Shown in pieces: positions 43,820 through 54,600 of a stretch of 64,000 nt of DNA. Position numbers and translations under genes: made by a program. The stretch comes from Actinoplanes palleronii (GTDB taxonomy: Bacteria > Actinomycetota > Actinomycetes > Mycobacteriales > Micromonosporaceae), in the NCBI RefSeq assembly GCF_016862315.1, contig NZ_BOMS01000108.1:1-64000 (forward strand), written 5' to 3'. Position 1 is the stretch's first letter. Every line of letters begins with the position of its first letter. The notes under the pieces are model-generated. The model searched no databases. It was not told the DNA's origin and worked only from the letters and a program-made list of their open reading frames with translations.

Positions 43820-46800
43820 GTGGAGGATGTCGACAAGCTCCGGTCCTACTTGCAGCGCGCGGTCAGCGACGCGCAGACGTTGCGCCGGCGCGTACGCGAG
43901 TTGGAGGAGTCGGCTAGGGAGCCGATCGCGGTTGTGGGCGCCGGATGTCACTTTCCCGGTGGGGTGACGTCCCCCGAGCAGCTCTGGGACGTCGTCTCCG
44001 GTGGCGTCGACGCGGTGGGTGACTTCCCGCTGGACCGTGGGTGGGACCTCGAGGCGTTGTATGACCCGGATCCCGAGGCGCGCGGAAAGACGTACACACG
44101 CTCCGGTGGCTTCCTGCCGGATCTCGCGGACTTCGACGCGCCGTTCTTCGGCATCAGTCCGCGGGAGGCGCTGGCCATGGACCCGCAGCAGCGGCTGATA
44201 CTCGAGACGTCGTGGGAGGCGCTGGAACGAGCCGGCATCGACCCGGCCACGCTGCGGGGCTCGGCCACCGGGGTGTTCACCGGCATCTATGCCGTCGACT
44301 ACGGGCCGAGGATGGGCAGCGGGGCGGCCACCGAGACGGAGGGCTTCGCGATAGCCGGCACGTACACCAGTGTGGCCTCCGGCCGGGTGGCGTACGTGCT
44401 GGGTTTGGAAGGTCCCGCGGTATCGACGGACACCGCCTGCTCGTCGTCTTTGGTCGCCGTCCACCAGGCCGTGCGGTCCCTGCGGTCCGGCGAATGCACG
44501 CTGGCGCTGGCCGGGGGAGTGGCCGCGCTCCCGACGCCCGGAATGTTCGTCGAGGTCGCCCGGCAGCGGGGCCTCGCGGCCGACGGCCGGTGCAAGTCGT
44601 TCGCGGAAGCGGCGGACGGGACCGGCTGGGGCGAAGGCGCCGGCGTGCTGGTGCTGGAGCGGTTGTCGGACGCGCGGCGCAACGGTCGCCGGATCTGGGC
44701 GGTGATCCGCGGCTCGGCAACCAACCAGGACGGCGCGTCCAACGGGCTGACCGCGCCGAACGAGCTGGCGCAGCGGCGGGTCATCCGAGCCGCCCTGGCC
44801 GACGCGGGTCTGTCCGCGGGTGACGTGGACGCGGTGGAGGCACACGGGACCGGCACCGTGCTGGGCGACCCCATCGAGGCGGAAGCGCTGCTGGCGACGT
44901 ACGGGCAGGACCGGGATCCGGACCGCCCGCTGTGGCTGGGCTCGCTGAAGTCGAACATCGGCCACACGCAGGCGGCCGCGGGCGTGGGCGGGATGATCAA
45001 GATGATCATGGCGATGCGTCATGCCACGTTGCCCCGGACGCTGCACGTGGACCGCCCCACCCCGCATGTCGACTGGTCGTCCGGCGCGGTCCGGCTGTTG
45101 ACCGAGGCGCGTCGGTGGCCTGCAGAGGACGGCCGGCCCCGGCGAGCCGGCGTGTCGTCCTTCGGGGTCAGCGGCACCAACGCGCACCTCATCCTCGAAC
45201 AGGCGCCGCAGGAGCAGCCGGCACCTGCCGCCGAGGTCCCCGCCGACGGTCCCGCGGCGTTCCCGTGGGTGCTGTCCGGGCGTTCGGCGCACGCGGTGCG
45301 TGAGCAGGCACGGCAGCTCCACGATCTGGTGGCCGCGAACCCGCACCTGCCGGCCGCCGGGGTGGGCCATGCGCTGGTGACGACTCGATCGCTGTTCGAG
45401 CACCGGCTCACGGTCGTCGGTACGGACATCCATGAGCTGCTCGCCGGATTGACCGCCGTCGTCGAGGGCGAGCGGCACCGCGCCGAGGTCGTCGCCGGCG
45501 TCGCGAGGCCGGTCGGCCGGACCGTGTTCGTGTTCCCCGGACAGGGATGCCAGTGGGTGGCTATGGGCCGGGAGCTGTGGGAGTCCAGCCCGGTCTTCGC
45601 CGAGCAGCTACGCGCGTGTGCGGAGGCCCTGTCGCCGTGGATCTCATGGTCGCTGATCGACACGGTGTGCGGTGGCCCGCAGGCGGCGGACCTGGAGCGG
45701 ATCGACGTCGTACAGCCGGTGCTGTTCGCGGTGATGGTGTCGCTGGCCCGCGTCTGGCGTTCGCTGGGAGTGATCCCGGACGCGGTGGTCGGGCACTCCC
45801 AGGGGGAGATCGCCGCAGCCTGCGTCGCGGGGGCGTTGTCCCTGACGGACGCGGCGAAGGTGGTGGCGCTGCGATCGCGAATGCTGGCCACGGCCGGGGA
45901 GAGCGGCGGCATGGCAGGCATCGTGCTGCCCCACGACCGGGTGCGGGAACTGCTCGACCGGATGGGATCCCGGGCGGTGATCGCGGCCGTCAACGGGCCG
46001 TACTCGACGACGATCTCCGGTGCGCTCCCGGCAGTCAAGGACGTGGTCGCCGCCTGCGAGTCCGCGGGCGTGCACGCGCGCTGGATCCCGGCGAGCGTTC
46101 CTGGGCACTCGCCGCTGATGGACCGGTTCGCCGACCGGCTGCGCGCCGACCTGGCGGGGATCACGCCCGTGACGTCGCCTGTCGCCTTCTACTCCACGGT
46201 CACCGGCGGGCCGATCGACACCGCCGGACTGGACGCGTCGTACTGGTTCCGCAACCTGCGGGAACCGGTGCGGTTCGAGACGACGGTGCAGCGCCTCCGG
46301 GAGGACCGCCACGGCGCCTTCATCGAGGTCAGCCCGCACCCGTTGCTTACCGTCAACATCCGGGAGATGCTCGACGCGGCCGGCGACGAGAACGGTGTGG
46401 TGGTCGGCACGTTGCGCCGCCGTGACGGTGGGCCGGCCAGGTTCTACCGATCGGTGGCGGAGGCCTTCGTAGCGGGCGTCGCGGTGTCCTGGAAGGCGGC
46501 GTTCGAACACCGGGACCGCGGGTGGATCGACCTGCCCACGTACGCGTTCCAACGGCAGCGCTACTGGCTGGAGACACCGAGGGAGAGCGCTGCCGGGAGC
46601 GGACCGGGCGATCTGCTGCCGAGCTCCGGCCACCAGCACGGGCTCTTCCGCGTCAACTGGTTGCCCGTGCCTGTTGCGGCGGCGGGAGGACCCACGACCA
46701 GGCACCCGGTCTGGGGGGAGCCGAGCCCCTTCACGGCCGTGCTGGCGGGGACCGGCGCCGCCGTCAGCGCCGATCTGACGGTCCTGGCGGCCGGCGCCGG

Positions 46801-48595
46801 GGCGGCACCCCGGTTCGTCATCACCGGCATCGACACGACAGGCGACGACGCCGAAACACCTGCCGCCGTCCGGACCACGATCGACCGGGTACGGCGATTG
46901 ACGCGGGCCTGGCTCGCGGACGACCGGTTCACCGACGCCCGCCTGGTCGTCGTGACCCGGGGCGCGACGCACGACGGCCGGGACCCGCACGCCGACCCCG
47001 TGGCCGCCGCGATCTGGGGATTCATGCGCGTCGTCCAGACCGAGAGCCCCGGCCGGTTCATGCTGGTGGACACCGACGGGAGCCCCGGCTCGTTGGCGTG
47101 CGTACCGGTGGCCACCGAAACCGGAGAACCCCAGCTCAGGATCCGGGCCGGCATCGTGACGAGCCCGCGGCTGCGGCCGCTGGACGGGGGATCCGCCGTT
47201 GGTGAGCCGCTCAGCGAAGTTGCCCCGGTTCGCGAGCCGTGGCGCGGAACGGTTCTGATCACGGGAGGTGTCAGCGGCCTGGGCGCGATGCTGGCCCGGC
47301 ACCTCGTCAAGCGATACGACGTACGCCGGTTGGTGCTGACCAGCAGGCGAGGGCCGGCCGCGCCTGCGGCCGCGGCGCTGCGGGCGGAGCTGACCGAGGC
47401 GGGAGCGGACGTCGCGATCGTGGCCTGCGACGTCACGAACCGGGCCGCTGTCGCTGCCCTGATCGCCGGGATACCCGGGGAGCATCCACTGACGGCGGTC
47501 GTCCACTGTGCGGCCGTGCTGGACGACGGGGTCGCCGAGACGCTCACCGATGACCGGGTGGCAGCGGTGCTGGCACCCAAGGCATACGGCGCCTGGCACC
47601 TGCACGAGCTGACCGAGCACCTGAACCCGTCGGCGTTCGTGCTGTTCTCCTCGATCGCCGGTGTGCTGGGCACGGCGGGGCAGGCGAGCTACGCGGCGGC
47701 AAACGCGTTCCTCGACGGGCTGGCGGCCTCCCGCCGAGCGGCCGGCCTGGCGGCCCATTCCCTGTGCTGGGGTTTGTGGGCGGAACGCAGCGAGATGGGT
47801 GCGGGCCTCGGCGAGGCCGACATCGTGCGCCTGCGGCGGCAGGGCCTGTCGCCGATGGCGTCGGATACCGGCCTCGCGCTCTTCGACACGGCGATCGTGC
47901 AGGACGAGCCGGTGTTGATACCGGCCCGGCTGAGTCCGGTGGTACCGGGCGCCGGGCAGGCGGAATCACCGCTGCTGCGTGGCCTGATCCGGCCCACCAT
48001 CGAAGCCGGCGACCCGGCGGGTGGCCCGGCTCGGCCCACCGCCGGAGCCGGCGGCCCGGCGCGCGGGGAACTCGCCGATGGCGGACTCATGCGGCAGGTG
48101 ATGTCGCTGTCCCCGACGGAGGCCGAGGCGACGCTGCTCGACGCCGTCCGGGCACAGACGGCCATGGTCCTCGGGCACACCGGTACCGGCGCGGTCGGTC
48201 CCGACGTGGCATTCAAGGACCTGGGGATCGACTCGCTCACCGCGCTGGAGCTGCGCAACAGGCTGACGGAGGTGACCGGGATGAAGCTGCCGGGCACGCT
48301 CGCTTTCGACTATCCGAACCCGCGCGCCGTCGCGAGGTTCGTGAGAGCGGCCGTCGACCCGGGTTCTCCGGGTGATCACCTGATCGAGGAGATCAAGCGC
48401 ATCGGCGCCCGCCTGGAGAAGGCGTCCCCGGAGCTCGCCGATCACGACCGTACCGCCATCACCGGGCTGCTGGGCACGCTGCAGCGCCGGCTGCGTCCGC
48501 AGACCGCAGAGAGATCAGCGGCAGGCATCGCCGACCGGATCAGCTCCGCGTCCGCCGCCGAGCTGCTGTCGCTGCTCGACAAGGAACTCGGCTAA
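43820..48595 (+). CDS. Type I PKS extension module 1: KS-AT-KR-ACP
   Basis: A 1591-residue module. An N-terminal docking helix is followed by the KS (active DTACSSS), an AT, an active KR and an ACP (DLGIDSLTALELRNRL). The AT has GHSQGE, typical of branched extenders, and VPGHS (from Val760) where methylmalonyl ATs have YASH and malonyl ATs have HAFH. It therefore probably takes an unusual branched extender, a natural outlet for the acyl-unit operon at 1118-5695. The KR has TGGVSGLG, the LDD motif of B-type (D-hydroxy) ketoreductases and the catalytic tyrosine in GQASYAAANAF. Its product keeps a hydroxyl, which becomes the C7 hydroxyl of the acyl chain. The start is GTG 43820 after AGAAAGAGG. 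Confidence 0.92.
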   Translation: MEDVDKLRSYLQRAVSDAQTLRRRVRELEESAREPIAVVGAGCHFPGGVTSPEQLWDVVSGGVDAVGDFPLDRGWDLEALYDPDPEARGKTYTRSGGFLPDLADFDAPFFGISPREALAMDPQQRLILETSWEALERAGIDPATLRGSATGVFTGIYAVDYGPRMGSGAATETEGFAIAGTYTSVASGRVAYVLGLEGPAVSTDTACSSSLVAVHQAVRSLRSGECTLALAGGVAALPTPGMFVEVARQRGLAADGRCKSFAEAADGTGWGEGAGVLVLERLSDARRNGRRIWAVIRGSATNQDGASNGLTAPNELAQRRVIRAALADAGLSAGDVDAVEAHGTGTVLGDPIEAEALLATYGQDRDPDRPLWLGSLKSNIGHTQAAAGVGGMIKMIMAMRHATLPRTLHVDRPTPHVDWSSGAVRLLTEARRWPAEDGRPRRAGVSSFGVSGTNAHLILEQAPQEQPAPAAEVPADGPAAFPWVLSGRSAHAVREQARQLHDLVAANPHLPAAGVGHALVTTRSLFEHRLTVVGTDIHELLAGLTAVVEGERHRAEVVAGVARPVGRTVFVFPGQGCQWVAMGRELWESSPVFAEQLRACAEALSPWISWSLIDTVCGGPQAADLERIDVVQPVLFAVMVSLARVWRSLGVIPDAVVGHSQGEIAAACVAGALSLTDAAKVVALRSRMLATAGESGGMAGIVLPHDRVRELLDRMGSRAVIAAVNGPYSTTISGALPAVKDVVAACESAGVHARWIPASVPGHSPLMDRFADRLRADLAGITPVTSPVAFYSTVTGGPIDTAGLDASYWFRNLREPVRFETTVQRLREDRHGAFIEVSPHPLLTVNIREMLDAAGDENGVVVGTLRRRDGGPARFYRSVAEAFVAGVAVSWKAAFEHRDRGWIDLPTYAFQRQRYWLETPRESAAGSGPGDLLPSSGHQHGLFRVNWLPVPVAAAGGPTTRHPVWGEPSPFTAVLAGTGAAVSADLTVLAAGAGAAPRFVITGIDTTGDDAETPAAVRTTIDRVRRLTRAWLADDRFTDARLVVVTRGATHDGRDPHADPVAAAIWGFMRVVQTESPGRFMLVDTDGSPGSLACVPVATETGEPQLRIRAGIVTSPRLRPLDGGSAVGEPLSEVAPVREPWRGTVLITGGVSGLGAMLARHLVKRYDVRRLVLTSRRGPAAPAAAALRAELTEAGADVAIVACDVTNRAAVAALIAGIPGEHPLTAVVHCAAVLDDGVAETLTDDRVAAVLAPKAYGAWHLHELTEHLNPSAFVLFSSIAGVLGTAGQASYAAANAFLDGLAASRRAAGLAAHSLCWGLWAERSEMGAGLGEADIVRLRRQGLSPMASDTGLALFDTAIVQDEPVLIPARLSPVVPGAGQAESPLLRGLIRPTIEAGDPAGGPARPTAGAGGPARGELADGGLMRQVMSLSPTEAEATLLDAVRAQTAMVLGHTGTGAVGPDVAFKDLGIDSLTALELRNRLTEVTGMKLPGTLAFDYPNPRAVARFVRAAVDPGSPGDHLIEEIKRIGARLEKASPELADHDRTAITGLLGTLQRRLRPQTAERSAAGIADRISSASAAELLSLLDKELG

Positions 48596-48603
48596 GGAGA
48601 GCG

Positions 48604-51600
48604 ATGATCAACGACGACAACGCCGATGTTCTGGACTACCTCAGGCGTACCTCGATCGATTTACTCGACGCGCGCCGGCAGCTGCGGGAACTGACCGACG
48701 CCGCCGCCGAACCCATCGCGATCGTGGGCATCGCCTGCCGATTCCCCGGCGGAGTCACCTCGCCGGAAACACTGTGGGACCTGGTACGGGCGGGCCGGGA
48801 CGCCGTCTCGGATTTCCCACAGGACCGAGGCTGGGATCTGGACAACCTGTTCGACCCCGATCCGGACCGGCCCAACTCGTGCACCACCCGCTCCGGCGGG
48901 TTCCTGTACGACGCGGGCGACTTCGACGCCGACTTCTTCGGGATCAATCCGCGCGAGGCCCTGGCCGCCGACCCGCAGCACCGGTTGCTGCTGGAGTGCT
49001 CGTGGGAGTCCCTGGAACGCGCCGGCATCGACCCGCAGGCCCTGCGCGGCAGCGCCACCGGCGTGTTCGCCGGTGTCACGTACTTCGGATACGGAAACCA
49101 CTTCGTCACCCCGGAGGTCATTTCCGGATACGGGCAGACCGGCTCCCTGCTCAGCATGGCGTCCGGGCGGGTGGCGTACGCGCTCGGCCTGGAGGGTCCA
49201 GCGGTGTCGACCGAGACCGCCTGCTCGTCCTCGCTGGTCGCGGTGCACCAGGCGGTACAGTCGCTGCGGCAGGGCGAGTGTGAGCTGGCCCTTGCCGGAG
49301 GCGTCACCGTCATGGGCACCACGCAGGTGTTCCGGGAGATGTCGCGGCAGCGTGGTCTGGCCACGGACGGCCGGTGCAAGGCATTCGCGGACGCGGCCGA
49401 CGGCACCGGTTTCGCCGAGGGCGTCGGCGTCCTGGTCCTCGAACGGTTGTCGGACGCGCGGCGCAACGGGCGCGCGATCTGGGCGTTGATCCGCGGGTCC
49501 GCGATCAACCAGGACGGTGCGTCCAACGGGCAGACCGCCCCGAACGGGCCGGCGCAACAGCGGCTGATCCGGACGGCTCTGGCGAACGCCCGGCTGGAAC
49601 CGGGCGACGTGGACGTGGTCGATGCGCACGGGACGGGCACGACGCTCGGCGATCCGATCGAGGCGCAGGCGGTGCTGGCCACCTACGGACAGGCCCGCGA
49701 TCTCGACCGGCCCCTGTGGCTGGGCTCGCTGAAGTCGAACATCGGCCACGCACAGGCGGCCGCGGGGGTCGGCGGGATCATCAAGATGGTCATGGCGATG
49801 CGCCATGCGACGATGCCCCGGACGCTGCACGTGGATCGTCCGACCACCCACGTCGACTGGTCCGCCGGCGCGGTGGAGCTGCTGACCGAGGCCAGGCCGT
49901 GGCCGGACGCACCGGACCGGCCTCGCCGGGCCGGCGTCTCCGCCTTCGGAGCCAGTGGCACCAACGCGCACCTGATTCTCGAACAGCCGCCCGAGGTTCT
50001 CGACCAGGCGCCGGAAGAGGAGCCGACCGGCCCGGGCCGCGCTCACCGGGTGCCGGGCGGGCTGATCCCGTGGGTCCTGTCGGCACGGTCGGCGCAGGCG
50101 CTGAGCGCCCGGGCGGACCAGCTGCGTGACCTGCTCGGCAGCGATCCGGATCTGGACCTCGCCGATGTCGGCTGGTCGCTGGTGTCCAGCCGTTCGGCGT
50201 TCGACCGCCGGGCCGTGGTGTTCGGCCGCGGGCGGGACGAGCTGCTGAACGGGCTGGCGTCGCTGAGCGAGGGTGCCGAGTCCGCCGCCGTGGTGCGCGG
50301 CCGTACCACCGACCTCGGCGGTGTGGTGTTCCTGTTCCCTGGGCAGGGGTCGCCGTGGGCCGGCGCCGCCCGAGAGCTGTACGACATCTTCCCCGTCTTC
50401 GCCGACACCCTCGACGCGATCTGTGAGCGCTTCGACGCGCACCTCCCGTTCGCGCTCCAGCCGCTGCTCCTGGCCGGCCCGTCGGCGCAGCGCCGAGCCG
50501 ATCGCACCGACATCGCGCAGCCGGCGCTGTTCGCCCTGCAGGTCAGCCTGTACCGGCTCATCACGCATTACTGCCCGCCGCCGCAGTACCTCATCGGCCA
50601 CTCGGTCGGTGAGATCGCCGCGGCGCACGTGTCCGGTGCCCTCGACCTGGACAGCGCGGTCCGGCTGGTGGCCGCTCGCGGCCGGGTGATGCAGACCGTC
50701 GGCGAGCCCGGGGCCATGCTGGCGGTGCGTGCCCCGGAAGAGCGGGTGCGGTCGCTACTCGGCCGATATCACCGCGTCGACGTGGCCGCCGTCAACGGCC
50801 CGGCGTCGGTCGTGCTCTCCGGCCTCCGCGACCAGGTGCACCAGCTTCGTGACCGGCTGGTCGGCGACGGCGTGTCGGCCAAACTGCTCGACGTCGATCA
50901 TGCCTTCCACTCGTCGCTCATGGACCCGATCCTGGACGAGTTCGCCGATGCGATCGGCACCCTCGCCGAAGGCCACCTGTCGATCCCGGTCATGTCGGCC
51001 CGGCTGGGCCGCGAAGTCACGATCGAGGACCTGACCTCGGTCGCACACTGGCGCGACCACGTCCGCGAGCCCGTGCGCTTCTTCGACGCCGTCGTCTCCG
51101 CCCGCAAGGCCGGCGCGGACGTCTTCCTGGAAGTGGGACCGGGCGCCAGCCTCACCAGCGTGCTCACCGAGGCCTTCGCCGGTGAGGGCGCGCACGACGT
51201 TCTGACCGTGTCGTCGGCGCGGCGAGATCGCGGCGCGGCCGAAGCCCTCGGCGGCGCGCTGGCGCACCTGTACGTCCGCGGTGTGGACGTCGACTGGGTG
51301 GGCCTGATCGGGCCCCGCCGTCGAGTGGATCTTCCGACCTATCCGTTCCAGCGGCAGCGGTACTGGCTTGACCTCACCGCCGGGATGAACTCAGGTGAGG
51401 TGCGCGCCGCCGGGCTGTCGGTTCCCAGCCATCCGCTGCTCGACGCCGCGGTGGAGCATCCCGGCACCGGTGAGGTGCTGTTCACCGGCCGGTGGTCGCT
51501 GCGGGACCACGCCTGGCTGGCCGATCACGCGGTGTTCGGCGCGGTCGTCGTACCGGCCACCGCCTATCTCGATCTGGCTCTGTGGGCCGGCGAGTCCGTG

Positions 51601-54600
51601 GGATGCTTCGCGATCGACGAACTCACCCTGGAGACACCGCTGATCGTCCCGCCCTCAGGCGAGATCCGGGTCCGGGTGGTCGTCGGCGCGGCCGACGAGG
51701 CGGGACGTCGCAGCCTGGACGTGTACTCGGGCCCGGGCGAGGCGGACAGCGCCACGACTGCCTGGAGCCGGCACGCGTCCGGGCACCTGGCGCCGAGCGC
51801 GGCGCCGACGACGGCGAGCGGCCAGGGCGCGCGGGAACTGGCTGCGTGGCCACCGCCCGGAGCGCACCGGCTTCACATCGACGGACTCTACGACTCCTTC
51901 GCCGCCGGGGGCTTCGACTACGGCCCGGCCTTCCGCGGGCTGACCGAGGTGTGGCAGCGCGGTGACGACCTTCTCGCTGCGGCCACGATGCCGTCGTCCT
52001 CGGAGGAACCCGCCCCCCGTGGGTTCGCCCTGCACCCGGCGTTGATCGATGCCGCCCTGCACGCGATGGTCGCCGGACAGGTCATCGAGGTGGACGGCGA
52101 TCACGCCTGGATGCCGTTCTCCTGGTCCGCGGTGCAGCGGGGCGGGGACTGCGGCGCCACCGTCCGGGTCCGGATCTCCCCGGTCGCCGGGGGCGTGGTC
52201 TCCGTGCTGATCGCCGATGAGCACGGGCGAGAGGTCGCCAGGGTAGGCGCGTTGACGATGCGGCCGGCCAACGCCGAGCAGTTGCGCCCGCCGCGCGACG
52301 CCCACCAGGGTTCCCTGTTCGCCCTGCAATGGCATCCGGTCCGGCAGACCCGCCGGGGACCGGGCCGAGCGTTATGGGGCCTGCTGGGCGCGAAGACCGG
52401 CCTGGCCACCGAGCTCGGCGGATCGAACGGCGCGGAGGTGGTGTGTGACGAGCCCGTGCCCGGCACGCTGCCGGCAGAAGTGCCCGGACACGTGGTCCTG
52501 TGCGTCGACGACGCGGCCGGTGCGGAGGCCACGACCGCCGCGGTCGCCGGTGCGAACACCCGGGTGCTCGCTTGGATCCAGTGGTTCCTCGGGCAGAAGG
52601 CACTCGCCGGGTCGACGTTGACGGTCGTCACCCGGCTGGCCGTCGACACCGGTGGCGGGGAAACGATCCACAGCCTCTCCGGTGCATCCGTGTGGGGCCT
52701 GGTCCGGTCCGCACAGACCGAGCATCCGGGCCGGTTCCGGTTGGTCGACGTGGATGACGAGGCGAGTGCCCGGTCGCAGTTCACGGAGGCGCTCGCCGCG
52801 AATGAATTCCAGTTGGCGCTGCGCGGTGGCACCTGTCTCACCCCGCAGCTGACGCCGATCATGGCAGGGGACAACCAGATCGAGCCGCCGGCCGGGGAAA
52901 CCTGCCGCCTGGGCATTCCGACCAGGGGAACGCTGGAGAACCTGACCTGGATACCGTGCCCCGAGGTGCGGGCGCCGCTGGCCGGCGGTCAGGTGCGCAT
53001 CTCCGTACAGGCCGCGGGTCTGAACTTCCGGGACGTCACCATGGCACTGGGGCTGGTGGCGCGGACGGCCATCGACGCGGAGATCGGCAGCGAGGGCGCT
53101 GGAACAGTCCTGGAGGTGGCGGACGACGTCACGTCGCTCTCGCCGGGCGATCGCGTCATGGGCATCTTCACGGGCGCCTTCGGCCGTGTCGCGGTGGCCG
53201 ATCACCGCATGCTCGTGCCCGTTCCCGACGGATGGAATTTCGCCGAGGCTGCATCCGTCCCCGGGGCCTTCCTCACCGCCTGGTACGCGCTCTTCCACGT
53301 GACGAGGCTGGAGAAGGGACAACGGATTCTCATCCACGCCGCGGCGGGCGGAGTCGGGATGGCCGCGGTGCGACTGGCGCAGCACGTCGGCGCCGAGGTG
53401 TACGCGACCGCGAGCCCGGTCAAGTGGCCGGCGCTGCGTGCTCTGGGCCTGGACGATGAGCACTTGGCATCCTCGCGAGACCTTCGCTTCGCGGAGAAGT
53501 TCCGCGGGTCCGGCCCGGCCCGCGGTATGGATGTCGTCCTCAACTCGCTGGCCCACGCATTCGTCGACGCGTCATTGTCCCTGCTGTCCGAGGGCGGCGC
53601 CTTCATCGAGATGGGCAAGACGGACATCCGTGATCCACGGCAGGTGGCAGCCGATCACCCCGGCGTGGAGTATCAGGCATTCGACCTCTACGAGGCCGGC
53701 CCGGATTTGATCAATCAGATGTTCCGGCGCCTCATGCGGTTGTTCGCGGAAAGGTCGCTGCGCCGGAACCCGATCTCGATCCGGAACATCCGCGACGCCC
53801 GCAAGGCGTTCCGCGAAATGAGTCAGGGCCGTCACATCGGGAAGCTCGTCCTCGACATGGGCGACGGTTTCGGGGGCGGGACGGTACTGATCACCGGTGG
53901 GACCGGCGGAGTCGGTTCACTGGTGGCGCGGCACCTGGTCACCGAACGCGGGGTACGCAGCCTGGTGCTGGCCAGCCGGCGCGGACTGGCGGCGGACGGG
54001 GCCGCGGAGCTGGTCGAGGATCTGCGGCGGGCGGGTGCGACGGTCAGCGTCGCCTCATGCGACGTCGTGGATCGTGACGCCCTGTCCGGACTGCTCAGCG
54101 GCCTGCCGGGCGGCTATCCGCTGACGGCTGTCGTGCACGCGGCCGGCGGTCTCGCGGACGGCACCGTGCAGACGCTGACCGCCGAGAGCCTCGATCACGT
54201 CCTGCGCGCCAAGGTCGGTGGGGCGATCGCGCTGCACGAGCTCACCAGGGATCTCAACCTCACGGCGTTCGTCCTTTTCTCCGCCTTCGCGGGCACGATC
54301 GGCACCGCGGGACAGGGCAACTACGCCGCAGCCAACACGTTCCTGGACGCCCTGGCCGCTCACCGCCGGTCGTCCGGGCTCGTCGGCACCTCGCTGGGCT
54401 GGGGCTGGTGGGAACAGCGCAGCGGCATGACCGAGAGCCTGGACGCCGCCGACCTCGCCCGGATCCGGCGGATGGGGATCGCCGAGATGCCGACGTCCGA
54501 CGCGCTCGCCCTGTTCGACCTGGCGTGCTCGGTCGACAGGCCGGTCCTGTTTCCCGCCCGGGTGAACCTCACCGCGCTGCGGGACAGCAGCATCGAGAAC

